The notes beneath the pieces are model-generated. The model did not search any database, had not been told where the DNA came from, and was given only the letters and a program-made list of their open reading frames with translations. Below are positions 44,786 to 53,974 of a stretch of DNA of 64,000 bases, one piece after another; the stretch's first letter is position 1, and every line of letters begins with the position of its first letter. Both the position numbers and the translations under genes were made by a program. The DNA lies in assembly GCA_003116975.1 (NCBI GenBank), contig BGKB01000010.1, forward strand, positions 186,001 to 250,000. The letters are read 5' to 3'. The DNA is from Aurantiochytrium sp. KH105 (taxonomy: Eukaryota > Sar > Bigyra > Thraustochytrida > Thraustochytriidae).

Positions 44786-46807
44786 GTGGAGATGCGGGAG
44801 GGCGTGAAGCGCGATGCGGGCTCGGACGTCGCGCCAGCGGGAGTGGCGGCCAAGAACGCAAGTCTCGCGGCGGTGTGGAGGCAAGACCGCACCATTAGGC
44901 TGGCGTCAGAGGAGCTCGCGCGATGCAAGGAAGAGCAGGCAGCTCTTGACCGTGGAGAGGCTCACGCGGGAGTCTTGCGCGAGACGCCGAGGCGGAGAGA
45001 CGAAAGAAACTTACTCTGGAGCGAAGCGCTGCGCGAGGAGCGTCGGCGACGCGAAAGAACCAAGGCCTACGACGTGATTTTTGAGCAAGAACAAGCTGCA
45101 GATGCAAAGCTGGCCGTCGCACACGGACGCGCGCACGTACGTGGTCGATTGCCCCGACTCCAAGACGACATGCTCCGCCGACCGGGTGTCGGGAATGATT
45201 CGAACGTCTTTGCAAAAGCCGCTACGCAAAATGTCAATATTTCTGGCCCGCACAAACTGGTACCTCTTCATCTTGCTATTTTGCAGCAAGAACCCAGAAT
45301 ACTAAGTCAACTTCTTGCACAAGCTGCATGCAGAGTTGACGCTCAGGACGCCGCAGGATATACGGCGCTTCATCACGCGTTGAGCCTCGGGAACAAAGGT
45401 CTGCTAATGGCCAAGATGCTGGTGGATGCCGGCGCAGATATGACGGTTCGAAATCGGGCGGGTCTCAATCCCATCGAGTCAGCGCTTGCTCTTCATCTGT
45501 ACAACGAAATGGCAATCTTTCTTGAGCAGTTTTCTACATGGGACCTAGCTTGCTGCATAGCAAGGCGTTTCTTCCTCGACTATTTCTCTGGTGACCCCGT
45601 CTACCATCATTACAAAAACCTGAATTACGAACATGCGATCTTCATGGCATACGCGGTGGTGATGCACCCTAGCGCTCTACGCGGAGGCCTGCAGATTCGT
45701 ATGAAACTGCGTCAATTTTTCAATAAGGAACGGACCATGAACAATCTCGAGCGTTTCTTTCACGACATTCGTGGAGATCATCGCTATGATGCATCCAAAA
45801 ACGGACGCTTTGACTTTCACACGCCGCTGAAGCAAAAGCATAAAGACGAACCCTTGAAAAAGCAGCTCTTGCAAGCGCACAAAAACTTAGAGGCCAAAGA
45901 GGCACTGAGGCGAGGAGGGTCCCAGAAAGCACTGAACACTGGCGCAACCGGAAATGGAGGCGGTGGCAACGACGACGACGACGACGACGACGAACGCGAT
46001 GAGCTTGATCTCATTCCTTTCGGTATGTTTGTCGAATTCAAACGTAGCAAGTTGCGCCGTTGGCACACCAAGGCACAAGCCTGGGACTTTAGCAAGTGCC
46101 CGGACCGAATTGCTCGATTTGCCTTCCAGGGCCGTCTCTCGTCAAAGGAGATTGCGGAAAAGCTTACGCAAGGCCGGCAAGCCTTTGCGGACTGGCGAGA
46201 TGCCAACCGACAAACGCTTCGCGACGATGAGGATCGCCGACTCCGTCAAGTTGCCGATGCCGTGCGCCTTCGGAAGCTTCGCAAGGATCGTGCGGCCAAA
46301 CTCGAGCAGCAGCGCATCGAGGAGGAGCGCATTCGACAGGAGCGTGCCAAGAAGGGTCTCGACAAGATGGATCCAGATGCAAAGGTTGTCCTTAGCGGCG
46401 CCGAGGTTGTCTATGACATTGACGAGGGACAAACCTCAGCCACGTACACGATTTGTCTTGGAACACGACCCGTTGCGCCTGTGCTTGTCAAGCTTTCCGT
46501 CATTTCTGCACCGACAGCTACCGCTCCTGATGCTGTTGACGATGGCACGAAAGATCTGACTCAATTTCTCATTCGCCCCACGTTGGTTACTTTTACCCCC
46601 AAGAATTGGGAAGAACCGCGACAGGTGGAGGTCTGGCCCAAAGATGACGACGCTCTTGTGCGTATGAAGCGCAAGGTTACTCAAGGCCCTGCGGGCGTGT
46701 GCGACCACAAACTTGTACATGTGATTCCGAGCACCACAGACTGGAGCTACAAGCATCCCGATCTTGTGTGGGAACCTGTACAAGACCCAGTTCTCAGCGT
46801 TGTGTAG
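44786..46807 (+). CDS. Ankyrin-repeat protein with Calx-beta-like C-terminal domain
   Basis: 673 residues. The N-terminus is charged and coiled-coil prone (RDERNLLWSEALREERRRRE). Ankyrin repeats occur at about residues 155-235 (LHLAILQQEPRILSQLL, DAAGYTALHHALSLGN). A helical middle follows, with a Gly/Asp-rich loop near 390-405 and a second charged coiled coil (about 500-535: KLRKDRAAKLEQQRIEEERI). The last ~120 residues resemble a Calx-beta/cadherin-like repeat (VVYDIDEGQTSATYTICLGT and LVTFTPKNWEEPRQVEVW), a module usually found extracellularly in tandem. Here it is single, and there is no signal peptide. Overall function is unknown. Confidence 0.75.
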   Translation: MEMREGVKRDAGSDVAPAGVAAKNASLAAVWRQDRTIRLASEELARCKEEQAALDRGEAHAGVLRETPRRRDERNLLWSEALREERRRRERTKAYDVIFEQEQAADAKLAVAHGRAHVRGRLPRLQDDMLRRPGVGNDSNVFAKAATQNVNISGPHKLVPLHLAILQQEPRILSQLLAQAACRVDAQDAAGYTALHHALSLGNKGLLMAKMLVDAGADMTVRNRAGLNPIESALALHLYNEMAIFLEQFSTWDLACCIARRFFLDYFSGDPVYHHYKNLNYEHAIFMAYAVVMHPSALRGGLQIRMKLRQFFNKERTMNNLERFFHDIRGDHRYDASKNGRFDFHTPLKQKHKDEPLKKQLLQAHKNLEAKEALRRGGSQKALNTGATGNGGGGNDDDDDDDERDELDLIPFGMFVEFKRSKLRRWHTKAQAWDFSKCPDRIARFAFQGRLSSKEIAEKLTQGRQAFADWRDANRQTLRDDEDRRLRQVADAVRLRKLRKDRAAKLEQQRIEEERIRQERAKKGLDKMDPDAKVVLSGAEVVYDIDEGQTSATYTICLGTRPVAPVLVKLSVISAPTATAPDAVDDGTKDLTQFLIRPTLVTFTPKNWEEPRQVEVWPKDDDALVRMKRKVTQGPAGVCDHKLVHVIPSTTDWSYKHPDLVWEPVQDPVLSVV

Positions 46808-47022
46808 ATTTGCTTCCGAATTCAGGGAAAATCATTGATGAAATCGACGCTGCGAATTATCGAGTTGCCAAGACGCACGACACAAAAGCATGTCGAACGT
46901 GATTTTAAAAAAAAAACTATCTTTCATGTATCATAAATGTTTGTATCTTGAGGACACAATCTAGCGCTTCGTGCGATCTTCACTGCACGTAAGAAAGAAT
47001 GAAAAAGAAAATGAATGCTCAA

Positions 47023-49653
47023 CTACTTGGATTCGCTCGTCGATGTTGTCTTTGGCGCAGAATCGAGCTCAAGTAATAAATCGAGAAGAGCATCGCCAAA
47101 TGCCGCGCCCATGCCAAGCAAATGAGCTTGGTTTATGTGCACTCCGGCCAAAGGCCCCGCGTCTACACCACCGAGTGACGCTTCGAGGGTATAGCTAAGG
47201 ATACGGCCCTTGAAGTCTTTGTGAATGCAGACGCGCCCGGTCGACTCTTTGGCTTTGGTCACCGCATTTTTACAATCCATCAGTGAGAAAAGTACGCTGG
47301 CCTCGGCAAGTTTTTGCGGGAAGATAGGAACAGGAACGGGAGCGTTTTTGGAATAGTCGGCAATCCTTCTCTTTGACTTGAGCGTTCCATTCGATCCGAT
47401 AAATACTGTTGGCGATGGTTCACGATTTGGCTTGTCGGCTGACACAGTTTTCTTTCCTGCGCTGCTTTGGCTACCATCAACACCCTTGTCGTGATCACAG
47501 TCGGTCACATCCTCATAATTCTCCTTCTCCTTGGTCAAAGTATCTTTGTTTCCTCCAAAAGCCTGTCGGTGCTTGATACTTGTATCATCGTCGTCGTCGT
47601 CATCATCGTCAACATCGTCGTCGTCATTCGTGTCGTCATCATCATTGTCATCATCATCATCATCATCATCATCGTCATCATCGTCGTCAGCATCAGCATC
47701 GTCGTCGACGTCGTTATGAGCATCAGCATCAGCATCAGCATTAGCATCAGCATCAGCATCAGTTCCAGCACCAGCACCAGCACCAGACTCAGCATCATTG
47801 TTGCGGCCACTGGCGTCGTTCTTGTCGCCATGGGAAGTCTTGGACAACCCATCAAGATTGAGCGTAGTCATGTGTTCCAAAGACGCCTCTCCGTCGTTCA
47901 AGGTCGCGAGTTCGTCACTGTTCGGCGTTGCTGCCGGCGCCCCGATGAGATCGAGAAAATCGCCCATTGCATCGGCAACATCTGCGCGGACAGGTTCATC
48001 AGGCTTAGCAGGCTCGGGTTTGACGACGACGGGGGTGACGGATGGAGATGGAGGCGCAAATTGATGTCTGCGACGACGAGCAGAGATGCAACCATAGAGA
48101 AAAATATTGTGGCGACGCGAGTGGCCGTGAAAATCACAATATAGAACGACCTGGTGGCTTTGCGCAAACTCGCGAATGAGAGTCTTGGTTTGAGCAATGG
48201 TTGGGTGATCGCGAGACGACGGCGTGGCATAGTTCCGATTTAGATCGACACCTGCAAGTGAGCACCTCGAGTTGCCGACAATTACGCCATCAGGGTTGAG
48301 CATGGGAATCACTTTAAAGACAAATTGGTCGCGAAGCAACTTGGCATCAAGACTAGGACCCGTAATGAATTCGAGAAAGCCCTGCATGATCCAGCTTGCA
48401 TTTGACTCTGCTGGGTGTACGCGTGCCGACAAAACGATGCCGCGGCGCTTGGAAAGCGGTTGCTCCTTTGTCTCTGGAGAGGTGATGGTGAGGACATCGC
48501 AGCGATTTCCAGCCACGGTCTTACACAAGAGCGCCCGTGTAAACCGCAACTGACGTGTCTCGTCTGTTTGCAGACGCCAAAGAAAGCGCTGAAGGTCAGT
48601 GTACCGATACGGGTAGCAAAATGCGAGAAAAAAAGGGTCCGTCGGGGTGCAATCACCCTGGGAGGTGAGGGCGAAACAGAGCGCAGTGTTATGATCCTTG
48701 ACAGGGCCATAATAGACGTCAGTTCCTACGCGGCGCCACGATCCCTGGCGCGCAGAGTAGAGAACTGGTTTGCAGCCACCTTGTCGGCCAAAGAGAGATT
48801 CGTTCTTTGTAAAATTGAGCAAGCGGAAACGGTATTCCTTGTTGGGACGGAGGTTGCGCATGCTGAAATAGAACCACTGTGCATGGGGTTTCTCGGATCG
48901 TGGATCCAGCTGAAGGTGGAGATCATAAAATGCCGAGCTTCGACGCACCGCACGAGCAAGATTTCCGCTCTCGAAACGCGACTCAAAGACGAGACAGCTC
49001 CCGGGCAGATTCCGTGTACGAAGGTTAGCAGCATCTCTTCGATCGTACACCGTCTCCCCGGGCCATGGCGGCGCAGCCCACGCTTCGGAAGAGCCAAACT
49101 CGTGCGCCTCGAGCAAAGGTTCCAAAGCGCCATAATCTTGCTCGCTGACGCCAGGATGATCCGCATTTGTGCTGGCAGAAGAGCTCTCACTCGCTTGGTC
49201 ATGATCCTTTTCGACAACAGTAGTATCTGCAGCAGCAAGCGCAGGTGTGTTGTCGTGTCTCTGGTCCAAGTTTGTGATCTTGTGAATGGGCACAGCCACG
49301 CTCAAATAGGAGTCGCCTAAAAATCCGCATCCGACGGCATCCGGCGATCTCGAGGGCGGCGAAAGAGGAACATCATCTTTGCTCGCAGCGGAGACGCCAG
49401 AGCATGGCCGTGATTTTTCCGTTTCGTCTTCTCGATTGTCGTTGCCATGATCTGCTTTGGCAGAGTTCTTGGCCGTGCTGGTTTCCTTCGGGTCGCCTCC
49501 TTCTTGAGCCTCTGCGTCGCAACCTGCGACTTCGAGTTCTGATGTGGCAGCTGCGTCCGGGCCGAAGAGGCCTCGCGCCCGCCAGTTGCGCACGAGCGCC
49601 TCGCGCAAAGCGGCAGCCGCATCGCGGTCCCCGGCGGCGGCGTCGTGCGGCAT
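47023..49653 (-). CDS. Cytosolic carboxypeptidase (CCP/AGBL, M14B) with acidic insert
   Basis: 876 residues from the ATG at 49653 (MPHDAAAGDRDAAAAL); the open frame continues upstream into the divergent TRAPPC6 gene. The CCP N-terminal beta domain (FESRFESGNLARAV, KPHAQWFYFSMRNL, TFTKNESLFG-like) precedes the M14 zinc carboxypeptidase. Zinc ligands are in HPAES (about residue 411) and DFHGHSRRHNIF (about 509). The substrate segment is NPDGVIVGN...GVDLNRNY, and the catalytic Glu is in SYTLEASLGG (about 824). Between the second zinc His and the catalytic Glu lies a disordered insert of about 250 residues rich in Asp/Asn/Ser. CCPs remove polyglutamate from tubulin tails in cilia and centrioles; this is consistent with the CEP90 homologue nearby. 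The Asp-rich stretch (47590-47790) is encoded by a CATCGT/CATCAT microsatellite. Confidence 0.9.
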   Translation of the reverse strand: MPHDAAAGDRDAAAALREALVRNWRARGLFGPDAAATSELEVAGCDAEAQEGGDPKETSTAKNSAKADHGNDNREDETEKSRPCSGVSAASKDDVPLSPPSRSPDAVGCGFLGDSYLSVAVPIHKITNLDQRHDNTPALAAADTTVVEKDHDQASESSSASTNADHPGVSEQDYGALEPLLEAHEFGSSEAWAAPPWPGETVYDRRDAANLRTRNLPGSCLVFESRFESGNLARAVRRSSAFYDLHLQLDPRSEKPHAQWFYFSMRNLRPNKEYRFRLLNFTKNESLFGRQGGCKPVLYSARQGSWRRVGTDVYYGPVKDHNTALCFALTSQGDCTPTDPFFLAFCYPYRYTDLQRFLWRLQTDETRQLRFTRALLCKTVAGNRCDVLTITSPETKEQPLSKRRGIVLSARVHPAESNASWIMQGFLEFITGPSLDAKLLRDQFVFKVIPMLNPDGVIVGNSRCSLAGVDLNRNYATPSSRDHPTIAQTKTLIREFAQSHQVVLYCDFHGHSRRHNIFLYGCISARRRRHQFAPPSPSVTPVVVKPEPAKPDEPVRADVADAMGDFLDLIGAPAATPNSDELATLNDGEASLEHMTTLNLDGLSKTSHGDKNDASGRNNDAESGAGAGAGTDADADANADADADAHNDVDDDADADDDDDDDDDDDDDDNDDDDTNDDDDVDDDDDDDDDTSIKHRQAFGGNKDTLTKEKENYEDVTDCDHDKGVDGSQSSAGKKTVSADKPNREPSPTVFIGSNGTLKSKRRIADYSKNAPVPVPIFPQKLAEASVLFSLMDCKNAVTKAKESTGRVCIHKDFKGRILSYTLEASLGGVDAGPLAGVHINQAHLLGMGAAFGDALLDLLLELDSAPKTTSTSESK

Positions 49654-49788
49654 GGCGCACAACTTTGCCAGCGCAGAATAGTATCTATCTCTATCCAAGC
49701 TTGGTTGCGGTTTGAGGTCTGCGCTCGGGTCGAGGCGAACTCTACGGCGCGCGGGCTGCGCCGGTGGCTGGCGCCTCAGAGCAACAGC
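49654..49788. promoter_or_regulatory. Short bidirectional promoter, carboxypeptidase / TRAPPC6
   Basis: Only 135 bp separate the two start codons, so a shared bidirectional promoter is likely. Confidence 0.55.
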
Positions 49789-50638
49789 ATGGCAACGCCC
49801 TCGGGCCACGCGGGTGCGCCGCCCCCGCCTGGCCAGCAGCAGGAGGAGGCGCAACAGGGTCGAAGCCAGACTCCGCAGCCCGACATGCCGCAGACGAGCC
49901 TGCCGGCAAGACCGGGCACGGCTTCGGCGGCGTCGACCTCGGAGGCGGCCCAGGTCGCGCTCGGCGTCAAGCCAACTGCGGCTCCGCAGACGCAGCAGCG
50001 ACGAATGCTCGCGACACCCAAGGCTCGCAGTAGAGCGTCGCAGTCGCGGGGTCCAATGTCGGCCATTGCGTACCGGATGCTTGCATTTGAGTTGGTACGT
50101 CACGCTTCGCAAGGGCTACTTTACTGCCAGCACTCTTTTAGCATCATGCTTGTTTACTTGCTTCTTTGCTTGCGTGCTTGGTTCTTACTAACGTCTCGTC
50201 AAAACTTTCACACAGGTTCGCATTTGCGATGCGCAAAACGATCTGGGCAAGCTGGAAATGCTCGGGTTCGGGATCGGGCACCGGTTTGTGGAGAGATTCA
50301 CGCGTACACACGCCAAGTTTACCAACACGCTCGAGGTTGTCAAGTTTCTGTGCAAGGACCTATGGCTCGCAATGTTTGGCAAACAAGTCGACAAGCTGCA
50401 GACGAATCACAAGGGTGTTTTCGTTCTCCATGACAACAAGTGCGCATGGGTATCTAGCGTTGATATTGACTACAGTGACGAGGAGAGCCTGGAGCAGGCA
50501 AAGAAGTTTCTCATTGCCCCCTGTGGCCTCATTCGGGGAGCCTTGTCTAATTTGGGCATCAAGTGCACCGTGCGGGCAGAGTTCTCGACGTTGCCAATGT
50601 GTTTCTTCAATATACAAATCAATGAAGAAATGTTGTAG
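49789..50638 (+). CDS. TRAPPC6: TRAPP complex subunit TRAPPC6 (Trs33)
   Basis: Two exons: 49789-50094 and 50216-50638, spliced across a 121-bp GT-AG intron (GTACGT...TTTCACACAG) in phase 0, giving 242 residues. The N-terminal ~85 residues are a Pro/Ala/Gln-rich extension absent from animal homologues. The Bet3-fold domain starts near AIAYRMLAFEL and continues across the junction into DAQNDLGKLEMLGFGIGHRF. Signature blocks are VERFTRTHAKFTNTLEVVKF, LCKDLWLAMFGKQVDKLQTN and the C-terminal LIAPCGLIRGALSNLGIKC. These match TRAPPC6/Trs33 (FICKDFW...KQIDNLRTNHQG, GLIRGGLSNLGIK). It is a subunit of the TRAPP tether and Rab-GEF complex in ER-Golgi and Golgi traffic. Confidence 0.93.
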
Positions 50639-51004
50639 ATGCTTTTTGTATTAGGTTGGATCTTGGTGAGCAAAGGTATTAAAATCAATTCTAGAGGTGT
50701 GATACTGGAGACTGACGAGATGCAGGGACGCAACGTTTCAGGATGAGAAGAAGATATCCACATTTTGCATAAAACCAAGACTGTTTACGTTGCAGAGCTT
50801 CGTAGGACACGCCTTGAAAGTCAAGCTGGAATGTCGCACGACTTTAAACGAATGAATGATTGAAGGAACGAAAAGTCAAGGTCGTGGTCATTAATCGGAA
50901 AAAACATAGTACCATGGTGTATGTGTGATCAAATGCTTTTTTCAAATTTAGAAAGGCAAATGGCTGGCTAGCTACGCATGCATGAATCGCAAGACTTTGC
51001 TCGT
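50639..51004. other. Intergenic 3' region, TRAPPC6 / GME
   Basis: Convergent 3' ends, relatively AT-rich. No gene seen. Confidence 0.45.
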
Positions 51005-52057
51005 TTACTTGAGCGAGTCGAGGGACTCAGTGGACTGGGTCACAACCTTGGAAGACTGGAAGTCAGCATCGCTGGCACCCTCCTTGCGCTTCTCCTCGAT
51101 ACGGTCGGAGATCCAGGCCATGGTGAGCTTGAGGCCAGACTTGAGGTCAATGCCGGGGGCCCAGCCGAGCACCTTCTTGATGAGGGTGTTGTCGGAGTTG
51201 CGGCCACGGACACCCTCGGGGCCCGGGACGTGCTTGTGCTTAAGCTGGCCGGTCTTGCCGGCGAGCTCAATGACCATGTCGGCCATCTGGTTCATGCTGA
51301 CCATCTCGTCGGAACCAAGGTTGATGGGCTTAAGGAAGTCCGAGTCCATGAGGCGCAGGATACCCTCAATGCAGTCATCGACGTACATGAACGAGCGGGT
51401 CTGCTCGCCGTTACCCCAGATCTCGAACTCCTCGGTCGAGGTAAGGGCCTTGCGGCAAAAGGCGGCGGGGGCCTTCTCGCGACCACCGGTCCAGGTACCG
51501 TGGGGACCGTAAACGTTGTGGAAGCGGGCGATGCGCACATCAAAGCCGAAGTCGCGGCCGTAGTGCATGGCGAGCTCCTCGGACGCGAGCTTCTCGAGGC
51601 CGTAAGCGTCCTGGGGCTGGGCGGGCCAGGCGTCCTCCTCCTTGAGGCCGGGGTTGGCCTCGTCCTCCTGCTTGGACTCGTTGTACACGCAAGCGGAAGA
51701 GGCGTAGAAGAAGCGCTTGGCGCCGGCGCGGCGAGCGGCCTCAACCATGTTGAACGAAATCATGGTGTTGTTGTAGAACAGCACAGAGTGGTTGGACTGG
51801 ATGAAGCCCATGCCACCCATGTCGGCGGCGAGGTTGTACACCTCCTGGCAGCCCTCGGTGGCGGCGACGCAGTTGCTCAGGTTGCGCAGGTCCAGAAGCT
51901 TGAACTCGTCACAGAACTCCTCCTCCTTGAAGAACTCCTGCTTCTTCCAGTCCACGGCAACGACATACTTGCCCTGCTCCTTGAGCTTCTTGCCGAGGTG
52001 GGCAGCGATGAAGCCGCCGGCACCGGTGATGCACACCTTGACCTTGTCGTCCGACAT
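51005..52057 (-). CDS. GME: GDP-mannose 3,5-epimerase
   Basis: 350 residues, close to plant GME (about 375). It is an extended SDR with the NAD-binding ITGAGGFIAAHLGKKL (residues 10-25). The active site matches plant GME: FYASSACVYNE (Ser and Cys), YGLEKLASEE (Tyr and Lys) and REKAPAAFCRKA (Lys). The block NLAADMGGMGFIQSNHSVL and RFHNVYGPHGTW are family signatures. It makes GDP-L-galactose (and GDP-L-gulose) from GDP-D-mannose, feeding ascorbate synthesis or cell-wall/sulfated polysaccharide assembly. Codons end almost only in C or G, as in the ETF-beta gene, suggesting high expression. It is single-exon. Confidence 0.97.
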   Translation of the reverse strand: MSDDKVKVCITGAGGFIAAHLGKKLKEQGKYVVAVDWKKQEFFKEEEFCDEFKLLDLRNLSNCVAATEGCQEVYNLAADMGGMGFIQSNHSVLFYNNTMISFNMVEAARRAGAKRFFYASSACVYNESKQEDEANPGLKEEDAWPAQPQDAYGLEKLASEELAMHYGRDFGFDVRIARFHNVYGPHGTWTGGREKAPAAFCRKALTSTEEFEIWGNGEQTRSFMYVDDCIEGILRLMDSDFLKPINLGSDEMVSMNQMADMVIELAGKTGQLKHKHVPGPEGVRGRNSDNTLIKKVLGWAPGIDLKSGLKLTMAWISDRIEEKRKEGASDADFQSSKVVTQSTESLDSLK

Positions 52058-52565
52058 TTTGCTTGCTTGTTTGCTATTTCTTCGAATCTGGAGATTGGTT
52101 GGGTCGTCATTGTCATTTCAATGTCATTATAAAGTCAGTCAGTCACTCAGTCCATCCATCAGAGTCAGGCTCGCGTCCTCCTTCTCCTCCACGCATGCAA
52201 GCAGACACACGTCGCACCGCCCGCACTCCTGCCCGCTATCCATCCAGGATCCATGGGTGACAACGGCCACCGTCGCCTCCAAGCCGTTCTTGCTCGGGAT
52301 CGGTCCCGAAGCCGTTCTTGGTGGGTGTCCGCCTTCCTTCGTCGGCTACCTGGCGATCTGGCGATCCCGCGACGAAGGGTCTCTCGGGCTCATCCGCGTT
52401 GTGCGAGTCCTTGTCCGCACGCCGCCGCACGCCGCCGCTCTCCGGGTCGCGCGCGAAGACGGCCTCGCGAAGCCACTCGGCCAGCCAAGCCAGCCTGGCG
52501 CGCCCAGGGCCGCACGATTTCCGCTCTCGGCAGCCTGCATCACAATCTATCCTCTCAAAACTTGC

Positions 52566-52620
52566 GCGCGTGCGTGCGTGCGAGCGAGCGTGCTTGCGAG
52601 CGTGCGTGCGTGCGTGCGGA
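52566..52620. repeat. (GCGTGC/GAGCGTGC) repeat
   Basis: GTGC-based units repeat for about 55 bp. Confidence 0.75.
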
Positions 52621-52730
52621 AGGCCTTTGGTCCCTCGATGGATCGATCGATCGTGCGTGCTGATGATGTCTTGCGCGAGCGCGCGGCTTTCGCTTGCTGG
52701 GACGTACCTGTCTTGCCTCGTTACGGCTTT

Positions 52731-52771
52731 GGATTCGAATTCGAATTCGAATTCAAATTCGAATCCAAATT
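52731..52771. repeat. (TTCGAA) hexamer repeat
   Basis: Self-complementary GAATTC/TTCGAA hexamers in tandem. Confidence 0.8.
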
Positions 52772-53181
52772 TCTTTCATTCCTTTTCCTTTTTCTTTTTC
52801 CTCTTTCAAACCGGATTCGAATCCAGGAAGGGGAAAGTGAAGGAAGCAAAAGCCAGACAAGCAAGCAAGCGCGAATCCAATCTCATCGTCTCCACGTGGT
52901 ACCGTGCCATGCATGCAACACACCCCCCGAGCCTCTCTCGCTGCGCCGCTCCGCAAAGCGCGCCCGGGACTGTCTCCATCTCGCAGCCTCGCGTCCATTC
53001 CCCTGAGATAAAGAAGCCTGAGAAACCCCTTTCCTGGATTCAAAAATCTAAACCAGCTTGCGCCTCCTGGACTCTCTCTCCCTCTCCTCTCGCACGCGCA
53101 TCAAGCCGGCCGCAGTCGCCCAGGAGTTTCCCGCTCCGCTCCGCGCCGAGCACCCGCGTCCGGAAGGAAGGCGCAGCAGCT

Positions 53182-53220
53182 GCACAAGCGCAAGCGCAAG
53201 CACAAGCACAAGCACAGCAG
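53182..53220. repeat. (GCAAGC/ACAAGC) hexamer repeat
   Basis: Six-bp units CAAGCG and CAAGCA in tandem. Confidence 0.8.
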
Positions 53221-53266
53221 CGAGGCCCCGTGAAACCCCCGCTCGCAGTCTTTCTCCCCCTTAGTC

Positions 53267-53345
53267 CCTATTCATTCATTCATTTATTCATTCATTTATT
53301 TATTTATTCATTCATTCATTCATTCATTGGTCGTTCATTCATTTT
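53267..53345. repeat. (ATTC/ATTT)n tetranucleotide array
   Basis: About 80 bp of ATTC units with interspersed TTTA. Confidence 0.9.
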
Positions 53346-53974
53346 ATCTCCTTCATTTATTCTCTCTCTGTCTCTCTCCCCTCTTTCCCGCTTTCGCGCC
53401 ACCGACCACCCCCCCTGCTCGCATGCGCCTCCTCACGCCCGGCTCTCGCGGTCCGCGCGTCCCCGCCGCGGCGTGTGATGCCTACTGTAAAACGTAGAAG
53501 GGTCTTACAAGGATCCGATCGCGCTGCTCACAACCGTAAAGACGGGCCCCCTCCTCGCGCACGGGGACGATTTCCAAACAATTTTTATTCTTTTTTCTGA
53601 TTTTTTGTTCTTGATTTTTTTTTCAATTTTCTTGTTGCAGAGGGAGACGATGATGACGATGATGATATGATGGTGATGGCGGTGCCGGTGGCCGTCATGG
53701 AGGGGAGGAGACGGGATGGACGGGCGTCACGCACGCGCGTGTCTTTTCAGGTGGGTGGCCGGGAGGGTGAAGGGCGAAAAGGCGCATGATCATGGGTTCA
53801 ACAGGTGGTGCCATGGGACGTGATGGGACAGAAAGCGGAGACGAGAGACGCAACAAGAGCTCGTCGTCATCGGCGGGAACGAATTTCAGCCAATCGGCCA
53901 GCTATTTATAGCCGGCCAGCCACTGCCTCTGGCAGACCACATGGTTCACCACAGAGGCGGTCCGGTCCCATCAG

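Larger units (their letters stand above)
52058..53974. other. Intergenic region with microsatellites, GME upstream
   Basis: About 1.9 kb without a believable gene. A long open frame crosses 52318-53478 but is Ser/Arg/Ala-rich and repeat-derived. T-rich sequence with TTTTTTCTGATTTTTTG lies at 53580-53640. The proximal part should contain the GME promoter. Confidence 0.5.

Noticed and set aside
47467-48144. 225-residue Ile/Val-rich, membrane-like plus-strand frame
   Set aside because: It is the complement of the Asp-rich microsatellite of the carboxypeptidase gene (GAT/GAC read as ATC/GTC), not a membrane protein.
49654-50112. N-terminal extension of the carboxypeptidase frame
   Set aside because: Overlaps TRAPPC6 exon 1 on the other strand, is Arg/Leu low complexity, and the ATG at 49653 gives a sensible start.
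50978-52132. 384-residue plus-strand frame
   Set aside because: Antisense shadow of the strongly codon-biased GME gene; Leu/Val/Gly-rich with no motifs.
52318-53478. 386-residue plus-strand frame
   Set aside because: Ser/Arg/Pro low complexity, passes straight through ATTC and GCAAGC microsatellites, and no domain is visible.
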